From Scleromatobacter sp038208735 (GTDB taxonomy: Bacteria > Pseudomonadota > Gammaproteobacteria > Burkholderiales > Burkholderiaceae_C): a stretch of 12,002 nt of DNA. Under the pieces are notes generated by a model. It had not been told where the DNA came from, ran no database searches, and saw nothing but the letters and a program-made list of their open reading frames with translations. Positions 6,305 through 12,002 of this stretch are shown piece by piece (the first letter of the stretch is position 1; each line of letters opens with the position of its first letter). The position numbers and the translations under genes are program-made. Location of the stretch: assembly GCA_038208735.1 (NCBI GenBank), contig JBBQYL010000163.1, positions 1 through 12,002 on the forward strand. The letters run 5' to 3'.

Positions 6305-7243
6305 TCAACTGGCGGTGGCGGCCCAGGTCTGGCGCAGGCTGCGCAGGAAGCGCTCGATGCGCGCGACGGTGTCGGGCTTCGGATTGTCGACGAGCAGCAG
6401 CTTGAGGCTGTCCCAGAACACCGGGCAGCCCGTGGCGCGCTCCAGCAGGCGGTCGAGGTCGGTGCAGGGGCCCAGCGGGCCGGTGGCCTCGGTGGGATGG
6501 AACCAGGACGGAGGCATGGCGGAAAACACCAGCCACAGGCTGCCGTCGGCGGTGGTGCGCGCCTGCGGCTCGCCGTCGGGGTCGAACCCGGACAGCGTGA
6601 GCGCCTGCGTGAAGTCGGCGTTGTGCGGCACCTCGGCGCGGCGGTTGTGCGGCAGCATCTTCATCAGCTTGAGCAGGCGCTGCTCGCCGTCGAGCTTCTC
6701 CAGCAGCCCCTGGTGCAGCGAATGGTGCGGATGGATGCTGCGCGCGCTGGGCGTGGCCAGCAACGGCATGATGGCGTCGACCAGCCGGCCGGCCTCGGGG
6801 ATGTCGCGCAGCAGCGCCAGCTGCTCGGGCGCCAGCGCGCTGCCCACGCGGCGCAGCAGTGCGGCGCGCAGGCGCACGGAACGCGCGGGCGCGCACGGGG
6901 GCGTGGGCAGCGTGGTGGCGAACACGCGGAAGTGGTCGGCGCGGCGCACCGAGTCGATCGACACCCGATGCAGCGCCGACACCGTGATCTTGAGCGTGCC
7001 GTCGGGCAGGCGCGTGAGCGAGGTGACCTTGGCCAGCGTGCCCACCGTGTGCAGGTCGGTGGCGGTGTATTCGAGCGTGCCGAACTCGCGCTGGCGCACC
7101 ACCACCAGCTCGCCGCTGGCCGCCACTGCCGCCTCCACCGACGCGCGCGACAGCGCCCGACCCACGAACAGCGACGTCTCGCTCCCCGGGAAGAGCGTCA
7201 TGTCCAGCAGCGGCAGCATCGGGTAGTCGACGGCGACGGGCAT
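6305..7243 (-). CDS. Lon N-terminal (LON substrate-binding) domain protein with an unrecognised C-terminal region
   Basis: Residues 1-197 of this 312-residue protein follow the N-terminal domain of Lon protease in order. PMLPLLDMTLFPGSETSLFVGR (8-29) matches Lon's PVLPLRDVVVFP...PLFVGR. LHTVGTLAKV...LPDGTLKITVSALHRV (64-94) matches its TVG..A.I..LPDGT.KVLVEGLQR. The helical part RLVDAIMPLL...LLEKLDGEQRLLKLMKML (153-197) matches Lon's ERL..LL region. The AAA+ ATPase and serine/lysine protease domains are absent. Instead there are about 112 residues (DGSLWLVFSAMPPSW...PVFWDSLKLLLVDNPKPDTVARIERFL) that I do not recognise. No signal peptide is seen, so it is probably cytoplasmic, perhaps a substrate-binding adaptor or a protein with a separate job. 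The ATG at 7243 is the only upstream start before an in-frame stop; its Shine-Dalgarno is poor. It starts 21 bases after the creatininase-family gene, probably in one operon with it and lspA. Confidence 0.85.
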   Translation of the reverse strand: MPVAVDYPMLPLLDMTLFPGSETSLFVGRALSRASVEAAVAASGELVVVRQREFGTLEYTATDLHTVGTLAKVTSLTRLPDGTLKITVSALHRVSIDSVRRADHFRVFATTLPTPPCAPARSVRLRAALLRRVGSALAPEQLALLRDIPEAGRLVDAIMPLLATPSARSIHPHHSLHQGLLEKLDGEQRLLKLMKMLPHNRRAEVPHNADFTQALTLSGFDPDGEPQARTTADGSLWLVFSAMPPSWFHPTEATGPLGPCTDLDRLLERATGCPVFWDSLKLLLVDNPKPDTVARIERFLRSLRQTWAATAS

Positions 7244-7264
7244 CGGGTCAGTCTGCGGCGGTCA

Positions 7265-8095
7265 TCAACGGGGAGCCTGCGTTTCCTTGCGGATCGCGGC
7301 GACGGTGGCCTGCACCACCAGCGTCGTGCCCAGCTCGCCCAGTTCGGCGGTGGCGCGCTTCGGGTTGCCGGTGACGCCGGCGGGATACGGGCCGGCCAGC
7401 TTGTCCTGCACCACCAGCGCCGGGTCGATGGCCAGCGAGAGGGCGGTGTCGGCCAGGCCGGCGTGCGAGCCCATCTCGGCGTCGGTGACGCCGTGGGCCT
7501 TGAGCGCGGCCACGTAGGCCGTCTGCGTGATGCGGTAGTACTCCAGCGGGGCGTGCACGCGGCAGGCGGGATCCTTCGACCACTCGCGATTGAGCTTGTC
7601 CTTCACGTGCACCAGGTCGGCCTGGTAGCCGCCGTGGTCGCCCACGAACACCACGTCCTTGAAGCCGTGCTGCTTGAACGAGCGCGCGGTGGCCTCCAGC
7701 AGCCCCTCGAACACGGCGTCGGGCACGGAGATGGTGCCGGTGTACTTCATGTGCGCCGCGGGCGGGTGGATGCTGCCTTCGGGCACGTAGGCGATGGTGG
7801 GCGCGACGATGGCGTTGCCGAGGGCGTCGGCGATGCGGTCGGCCAGCACGTGGGCGCGCACGTTGTGCTTGCCCAGCAGCATGTGGGCGCCGTTCTGCTC
7901 GGTGCCGCCGATGGGCACGATGACGGTGGTGCTGCCGTGGGCGATGCGTTCGCGCAGCTCGACGCTGGTGAGCGCCTCCAGGTCGTTGGCCGCGAGCCCG
8001 GCCGGCAACGCGGCCCGGGCGACGGGCGAGGTGAGTGCGAACAGGAGGAGGGCGGCGCTCGCGAGGAGGGGACGGGGCGGGCGGCGGGCCATCAT
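7265..8095 (-). CDS. Exported creatininase-family amidohydrolase
   Basis: The 276-residue protein begins with a signal peptide (MMARRPPRPLLASAALLLFALTSPVARA, probable cleavage after residue 28), then a creatininase domain. Family motifs are PIGGTEQNGAHMLLGKHN (61-78), HMKYTGTISVPD (115-126), FVGDHGGYQ (150-158) and GSHAGLADTA (209-218). The usual first motif has Glu-Gln-His-Gly and later Gly-Thr-Asp; here these are EQNG and GKHN, so a His and an Asp metal-ligand position read Asn and His. The usual HAGExET reads HAGLADT. This may be a subfamily with a different metal site. Creatininase relatives hydrolyse cyclic or linear amides, and the substrate here is unknown. ATG at 8095 overlaps the lspA stop by one base (TGATG); a second ATG follows at once (8092). 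Translational coupling to lspA and the short gap to the Lon-domain gene suggest an operon. Confidence 0.88.
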   Translation of the reverse strand: MMARRPPRPLLASAALLLFALTSPVARAALPAGLAANDLEALTSVELRERIAHGSTTVIVPIGGTEQNGAHMLLGKHNVRAHVLADRIADALGNAIVAPTIAYVPEGSIHPPAAHMKYTGTISVPDAVFEGLLEATARSFKQHGFKDVVFVGDHGGYQADLVHVKDKLNREWSKDPACRVHAPLEYYRITQTAYVAALKAHGVTDAEMGSHAGLADTALSLAIDPALVVQDKLAGPYPAGVTGNPKRATAELGELGTTLVVQATVAAIRKETQAPR

Positions 8096-8604
8096 CACCC
8101 CTTGCGGACGCGCCGCAGCTCGTCGAGCACCAGGCAGATGGCGCCCAGCGTGATGGCGCTGTCGGCCAGGTTGAAGGCCGGGAAGGTGTAGGACTGGTGC
8201 CAGTGCAACGAGATGAAGTCGACCACCGCGCCGCGCACCACGCGGTCGATGACGTTGCCCACGGCCCCGCCCATGACCATGGCGATGGCGAAGGAGAACA
8301 GCTTCTGCGACCCGTTGCGCATCAGCAAGTACAGCATGAAGCCCGACGCGCCGAGCGCCAGGGCGATGAAGAACCAGCGCTGCCAGCCGCCGGCGTTGGC
8401 CAGCAGCGACCAGGCCATGCCGGTGTTCTCGAGGCGCACCACGTCGAAGAAGGAGGTGACCGCGCGGCTCTCGCCCAGGCGGAAGTCGCCCACGATCAAA
8501 ATCTTGGCGAACTGGTCTAGCAGCACCACGACGAGCGCGATGCCCAGCCACAGCCACACGGCGGGGCCGGCGCTGGAGGAACGGGAGAGGGAACGGGAGG
8601 CCAT
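8095..8604 (-). CDS. lspA: Lipoprotein signal peptidase (signal peptidase II)
   Basis: This 169-residue inner-membrane aspartyl protease removes signal peptides from prolipoproteins after lipid modification. Four hydrophobic segments are visible, along with family motifs LLDQFAK in the first, VRLENTGMAWSLL, GGAVGNVIDR and FPAFNLADSAITLG. The catalytic aspartates are Asp120 in NVIDR and Asp148 in LADS, counting from the ATG at 8604. The motif HNTGAAFS reads ENTGMAWS, a mild deviation. Start choice is uncertain. ATG at 8604 gives MASRSLSR, similar to relatives, while ATG at 8643 adds 13 unlikely residues; neither has a well-placed Shine-Dalgarno. Usually lspA follows ileS directly. Here an opposite-strand TonB-family gene intervenes, so lspA should have its own promoter in 8605-8738. 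Confidence 0.94.
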   Translation of the reverse strand: MASRSLSRSSSAGPAVWLWLGIALVVVLLDQFAKILIVGDFRLGESRAVTSFFDVVRLENTGMAWSLLANAGGWQRWFFIALALGASGFMLYLLMRNGSQKLFSFAIAMVMGGAVGNVIDRVVRGAVVDFISLHWHQSYTFPAFNLADSAITLGAICLVLDELRRVRKG

Positions 8605-8738
8605 GGAGACGCTGGACGAGGGGGTCGGGATGCGGGGAGGCATGCGCGGGATTGACTCCGCGCAAAAGCAGCTACTTTAGCCGTTGTCGAGCGCTTGCAG
8701 GCTGTTAGCAAACGTATGAAAAAAGTGGCGTCTCCGCA

Positions 8739-8766
8739 TTGACCGAAACGGCACCGCTCGCATAAA
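8739..8766 (+). promoter_or_regulatory. Predicted sigma-70 promoter for the TonB-family gene
   Basis: TTGACC (8739-8744, five of six consensus bases) and CATAAA (8761-8766, four of six) are 16 bases apart. Transcription would start near 8773, giving a leader of about 105 bases before the ATG at 8879. Confidence 0.5.
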
Positions 8767-8801
8767 ACTGAAAACGCCGGCCACCCCCGTTCGACTTCCG
8801 G

Positions 8802-8825
8802 CACGTTTCATCGAGATTGAACGTG
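8802..8825. promoter_or_regulatory. Inverted repeat in the leader of the TonB-family gene
   Basis: CACGTT (8802-8807) and AACGTG (8820-8825) form a perfect 6-bp inverted repeat with a 12-base spacer, downstream of the predicted promoter. It could be an operator or a leader-RNA hairpin. The evidence is symmetry only. Confidence 0.3.
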
Positions 8826-8878
8826 GTTTCCGAGCCGATCCGGACACCGCGCCCTTTGGCCAACCTGGAGGACTCCGC

Positions 8879-9535
8879 ATGAACTTCGCCCTTTCGCAGC
8901 GTCGCCCCGACCGCCACCCGGTCGGACTCATCATCGTCGTGGGCCTGCACGTGCTGGTGGCCGCGGCGCTGCTGTCGGCGCGCCTGAAGAGCCCGCCGGT
9001 GGAGCCGCCGCCCATCAACCTGGAGCCGCTGAAGCCGGTGCTGAAGGTGCAGCCCAAGCCGACGGTCCTGCCGCAAGCGGCGCAGATCAGGCTGCAACTT
9101 CAGGCGCCGCTGCCGGTGATCGACGTGGATCGCCCGGAGCCGACGCTGCAGGTGGCGCCGGCCGACAACCACCCGCCGGTGGATCCGCCCGCCGTGATCG
9201 CGCGCGCCGACCTGCCCGTGGCGCCCCTGACGCACCCCGCGGCGCGTCCCGCCGTGCTGAACGCCGGGGCCCTGGGCTGCCGGCCGGTCTACCCGCCCGC
9301 GGCGCAGCGCGCCGGCGCCACCGGCGTGTCGAGGATCCGGTTCACCGTGGACGCCCTGGGCCACGTCGGCGCGGCGCAGATCCTGCAGTCCGCCGGCCCC
9401 ACGCGCGAACACCGCCTGATGGACAAGGCCGCCGCCGACGCGCTGGCGCAATGTCCGGTGACGGCGGGCACCGACGAGGCCGGCCGCGCGGTGGGCGGCA
9501 CGGCGGACGTCGAATACGTGTGGAAGTTGAACTGA
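8879..9535 (+). CDS. TonB-family energy transducer protein
   Basis: The 218-residue protein has the TonB layout: a short cytoplasmic N-terminus, one membrane anchor (about residues 15-36, with His24 placed like the conserved His20 of E. coli TonB), and a proline-rich periplasmic linker (39-125). A C-terminal TonB domain follows (about 134-218: CRPVYPPAAQRAGATGVSRIRFTVDALG...EYVWKL). Its role would be to pass proton-motive energy to outer-membrane receptors, given an ExbB/ExbD pair. None is adjacent, nor is a receptor gene. Cys134 and Cys192 bracket the C-terminal domain and could form a disulfide in the periplasm. The Ser of the TonB Ser/His membrane pair reads Val20. The ATG at 8879 has GGAGGA 6 bases upstream. 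It lies opposite to and between ileS and lspA. Family is firm; whether it serves import or another envelope function is open. Confidence 0.88.
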   Translation: MNFALSQRRPDRHPVGLIIVVGLHVLVAAALLSARLKSPPVEPPPINLEPLKPVLKVQPKPTVLPQAAQIRLQLQAPLPVIDVDRPEPTLQVAPADNHPPVDPPAVIARADLPVAPLTHPAARPAVLNAGALGCRPVYPPAAQRAGATGVSRIRFTVDALGHVGAAQILQSAGPTREHRLMDKAAADALAQCPVTAGTDEAGRAVGGTADVEYVWKLN

Positions 9536-9537
9536 CC

Positions 9538-9554
9538 GAGGGGTCTGGCCCCTT
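9538..9554. terminator. Short stem-loop between convergent gene ends
   Basis: AGGGG (9539-9543) pairs with CCCCT (9549-9553) around the loop TCTGG, with a possible further G-T pair. It fills the 17-base gap between the TonB-family stop and the ileS stop. No T-run is present, so it may be a weak bidirectional transcript-end structure. Confidence 0.35.
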
Positions 9555-12002
9555 ACGCGATGGCGCGAACCTCGCCGGTGCCGAACAGGTTGGCGGTGCA
9601 ACGCCCGCAGATGGTCGGGTGTGCGGCGTCGGCGCCCACGTCGGGGCGCCAGTGCCAGCAGCGCTCGCACTTGGGCGATGTCGACGGCGTGACGCTGACC
9701 GCCAGCCCGTCGCCTTCCACCACCGTCACGGCGGACGTGATGGTGACGAACTTCAGGTCGTCGCCCAGCGAGGCCAGCAGCGCCCGATCCTCGGCGTTGG
9801 CCGCGATCACCAGCTCGGCCTGCAGCGACGACCCCACGCCGCCTTGCTTGCGCACCTCCTCGATGGCCTTGTTGGCGGCCTCGCGGATGGCGTGCACGCG
9901 ATCCCACTTGGCGAGCAGCGCGGCGTCGCCCGACTCGAGGTGCCAGAAGGTCTCGGTGAAGATGGAGAACGACGCGCCCGGCGCGAAGACAGGGAACGCC
10001 TCCTCGGCCGTGAAGCTGAGCATCGGCGCCATCCAGCGGAGCATCGCGTGCGTGATGTGCCACAGCGCCGTCTGCGCCGAGCGGCGCGCGAACGACTTCG
10101 GCGCCGTAGTGTACAGGCGATCCTTCAGCACGTCGAGGTAGAACGCGCCCAGGTCCTCCGAGCAGTAGATCTGCAGCTTGGACACCACCGGGTGGAACTC
10201 GTACACCTGGAAGTGCTGCAGGATGTCGGCCTGCAGCTGCGCCGCGCGCGCCAGGGCGTAGCGGTCGATCTCGAGCAGGTCTTCCAGCGGCACCGCGTCG
10301 GTGGCATGGTCGAAGTCGCTCACGTTGGCCAGCAGGAAGCGCAGCGTGTTGCGGATGCGGCGGTAGCCGTCCACCACGCGGGCCAGGATCTTGTCGTCGC
10401 CGGCGATGTCGCCCGAATAGTCGGACGCGGCCACCCACAGGCGGATGATCTCGGCGCCCAGCTTGTCGCTCACCGCCTGCGGCTCGATGCCGTTCTTCAG
10501 CGACTTGCTCATCTTGATGCCCTTGCTGTCCACGGTGAAGCCGTGGGTGAGCAGGCCGCGATACGGCGCGCGGCCGTACAGCGCGCAGGCGAGCAGCAGC
10601 GCCGAGTGGAACCAGCCGCGATGCTGGTCGTGGCCCTCCAGGTACAGGTCGGCCTCGGGGCCTTCGGAATGGAAGCCCGGATGCTCCGGCGTGCCCTTGT
10701 GCGTGCCGCGCAGCACGTGGAAGAACGTGGAACCCGAGTCGAACCACACCTCGAGGATGTCGGTCGACTTCGTGTACTGGGGCGCGTCTTCGGCGCCGAG
10801 GATCTCCTCGGCCGTCACGCGGCTCCAGGCCTCGATGCCGCCGGCCTCGACGATCTCGGCGGCCTGGTCGAGGATCTCCATCGTGCGCGGATGCAGCTCG
10901 CCCGAATCCTTGTGCAGGAAGAACGGGATCGGCACGCCCCAGCTGCGCTGGCGGCTGATGCACCAGTCGGGTCGGCCCGTGATCATGTCGCGCAGCCGCA
11001 CCTTGCCGTTCTCGGGATAGAACGTGGTCTGGTCGATGGCCGCGAGCGCCAGCTGGCGCAGCGTGGCCGGCGCCTTGTCCTTGGTGAACACGCCTTCGCC
11101 CTCGTCCATGCGCACGAACCACTGCGCCGCGGCGCGGTAGATCACCGGCGTCTTGTGGCGCCAGCAGTGCGGATAGCTGTGGGTGATGGTGGACGTGGCG
11201 AACAGGCGGCCGGCGTCGCGCAGCGCGTCGATGATGGCCTGCTGCGCCTTCCAGATGAACTGGCCGCCGAACAGCGGCAGCGTGGGCTCGTACACGCCCG
11301 AGCCCTGCACCGGGTTGAGGATGTCGTCGATCGCCATCCCGTGGCTGACGCACGAGTTGAAGTCGTCCACGCCGTAGGCGGGCGACGAGTGGACGATGCC
11401 GGTGCCGTCGTCGGCGGTGGCGTAGTCGGCCAGGTAGATGGGCGACAGGCGGTCGTAGCCGGGGTCGACCTCAGCGAACGGATGGCGGAAGCGGATCTCG
11501 TCGAGCGACTGGCCCAGCGTGGTGGCGACGACGCTGCCTGCCAGCCCGTAGCGCTCCAGGCACTTGTCGACCAGCGCCGACGCCAGCAGCAGCAGGCCGC
11601 GCTCGGTGTCGACCAGGCTGTATTCCAGCTGCGGGTTGAGGTTGAGCGCCTGGTTGGCGGGGATCGTCCACGGCGTGGTCGTCCAGATGACGACGAAGGC
11701 GTCCTTGTCCAGCCTGGGCAGGCCGAAGGCGGCCGCGAGCTTGGCCGGCTCGGCGCACTTGAAGCCCACGTCGATGGTGAAGCTCTTCTTGTCCTGGTAC
11801 TCGATCTCGAACTCGGCCAGCGACGAGCCGCAGTCGAAGCACCAGTACACCGGCTTCAGGCCGCGGTAGACGAAGCCGCGCTCGATCACGCGCTTGAAGG
11901 CGCGGATCTCGCCAGCCTCGTTGGCCGGGTCCATGGTCGCGTAGCGATGCTGCCAGTCGCCCAGCACGCCCAGGTTGTTTCTAAAAGACGAAGTAAAAAA
12001 AA
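9553..12002 (-). CDS. ileS: Isoleucyl-tRNA synthetase, 5' end missing
   Basis: This class I synthetase charges tRNA-Ile in the cytoplasm. About 810 C-terminal residues are present, starting at the conserved LGVLGDW; E. coli IleRS has 938, so about 140 residues, including the HIGH motif, lie beyond the window. Visible parts are the editing domain (VIWTTTPWTIPANQA, then GTGIVHSSPAYGVDDF), the catalytic-core stretch LEGHDQHRGWFHSALL, and the KMSKS loop GIKMSKSLKNG (KMSKS codons at 10501-10515). The anticodon-binding helical region and a C-terminal zinc site follow, with paired cysteines CERC and CGRC (about 9595-9669). The stop is TAA at 9553-9555. The frame stays open to the window edge, but bases from about 11974 onwards no longer encode the expected sequence. 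The usual downstream partner lspA is separated from it by the TonB-family gene. Confidence 0.95.
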   Translation of the reverse strand, partial: FFTSSFRNNLGVLGDWQHRYATMDPANEAGEIRAFKRVIERGFVYRGLKPVYWCFDCGSSLAEFEIEYQDKKSFTIDVGFKCAEPAKLAAAFGLPRLDKDAFVVIWTTTPWTIPANQALNLNPQLEYSLVDTERGLLLLASALVDKCLERYGLAGSVVATTLGQSLDEIRFRHPFAEVDPGYDRLSPIYLADYATADDGTGIVHSSPAYGVDDFNSCVSHGMAIDDILNPVQGSGVYEPTLPLFGGQFIWKAQQAIIDALRDAGRLFATSTITHSYPHCWRHKTPVIYRAAAQWFVRMDEGEGVFTKDKAPATLRQLALAAIDQTTFYPENGKVRLRDMITGRPDWCISRQRSWGVPIPFFLHKDSGELHPRTMEILDQAAEIVEAGGIEAWSRVTAEEILGAEDAPQYTKSTDILEVWFDSGSTFFHVLRGTHKGTPEHPGFHSEGPEADLYLEGHDQHRGWFHSALLLACALYGRAPYRGLLTHGFTVDSKGIKMSKSLKNGIEPQAVSDKLGAEIIRLWVAASDYSGDIAGDDKILARVVDGYRRIRNTLRFLLANVSDFDHATDAVPLEDLLEIDRYALARAAQLQADILQHFQVYEFHPVVSKLQIYCSEDLGAFYLDVLKDRLYTTAPKSFARRSAQTALWHITHAMLRWMAPMLSFTAEEAFPVFAPGASFSIFTETFWHLESGDAALLAKWDRVHAIREAANKAIEEVRKQGGVGSSLQAELVIAANAEDRALLASLGDDLKFVTITSAVTVVEGDGLAVSVTPSTSPKCERCWHWRPDVGADAAHPTICGRCTANLFGTGEVRAIA
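11974..12002. other. Anomalous window edge, probable non-genomic or low-quality tail
   Basis: The last roughly 29 bases are A-rich and end in eight A; about 6 of the last 27 bases are G or C, against about 70% elsewhere. Read as ileS, they give phenylalanine- and serine-rich residues instead of the conserved lysine/arginine-rich stretch before LGVLGDW. On the minus strand the tail begins with eight T followed by ACTTCGT, which loosely recalls nanopore adapter sequence. This is inference. Confidence 0.55.

Larger units (their letters stand above)
8605..8878. other. Divergent intergenic region between lspA and the TonB-family gene
   Basis: These 274 bases are relatively AT-rich for the window. 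They carry a plausible plus-strand promoter (8739-8766), a CACGTT/AACGTG dyad (8802-8825) and the TonB-family ribosome-binding site GGAGGA (8867-8872). A minus-strand promoter for lspA is expected. TAAAGT (complement of 8674-8679) is a possible -10, but no good -35 was found. No Fur-box-like sequence was recognised. Confidence 0.5.

Noticed and set aside
5248..6405. A 385-codon plus-strand frame
   Set aside because: It is antisense to the beta-propeller gene, which has a signal peptide and repeats; the translation is valine/histidine/arginine-rich noise.
7265..8095. Creatininase-family gene considered as mycofactocin or riboflavin-pathway MftE/ArfB-like
   Set aside because: It has a signal peptide and altered motifs, and no partner genes of those pathways are in the window.
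6497..8191. A 564-codon plus-strand frame
   Set aside because: It lies antisense to three genes with clear family matches and has no start signal or recognisable motif.
8605..8643. ATG at 8643 as the lspA start
   Set aside because: It adds a 13-residue proline/serine-rich extension and its nearest GGAG is 12 bases away; ATG 8604 fits LspA length better, although its own Shine-Dalgarno is also weak.
8705..11353. An 882-codon minus-strand frame
   Set aside because: It is a shifted-frame shadow of ileS that also crosses the TonB-family gene; the translation is arginine-rich with no domain-like pattern.

Overview
The window is very GC-rich (roughly 70% by eye), with dense, overlapping bacterial genes and strong third-position G/C bias. 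Gene content and protein style point to a betaproteobacterium of the order Burkholderiales, most likely a Comamonadaceae/Variovorax-like organism. The family-level placement is inference from protein resemblance, not a search. All eight complete genes look like chromosomal housekeeping or metabolic genes. No RNA gene, insertion sequence, CRISPR array or phage module was seen.

Layout, left to right. Bases 1-321 are non-coding: a long imperfect inverted repeat (36-132) followed by four tandem 18-bp units (143-214). A cytoplasmic-type gamma-glutamyltransferase-family gene follows (322-1929, +). It converges on, and overlaps by 52 bp, an atypical short-chain dehydrogenase/epimerase gene (1878-2915, -). 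That gene is divergent from a LysR-type regulator gene (3009-3995, +) across a 93-bp intergenic region holding a 25-bp dyad that could be the regulator's operator. The regulator's stop overlaps the GTG start of a quinone oxidoreductase gene of the QorA type (3992-4975, +), so the two are probably translationally coupled. The regulator may control both flanking oxidoreductases.

The rest is mainly on the minus strand. An exported YVTN-type beta-propeller gene (4978-6231) lies downstream of a probable operon that reads lspA (8095-8604), an exported creatininase-family gene (7265-8095) and a gene for a stand-alone Lon N-terminal domain joined to an unrecognised C-terminal region (6305-7243). A perfect 16-bp palindrome separates this operon from the beta-propeller gene. 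ileS (from 9553 to the right edge, 5' truncated) would normally run straight into lspA. Here an oppositely oriented TonB-family gene with its own promoter (8879-9535, +) lies between them.

The right edge looks like a contig end. ileS stops matching its family at about 11974, and the last 27-29 bases are A-rich and unlike the rest, probably artefactual sequence. The most notable items are the Lon-domain/unknown-domain protein, the exported creatininase with altered metal-ligand positions, the TonB-family gene inside the ileS-lspA neighbourhood, and the two repeat structures upstream of the gamma-glutamyltransferase gene. I see no convincing new multi-gene system.
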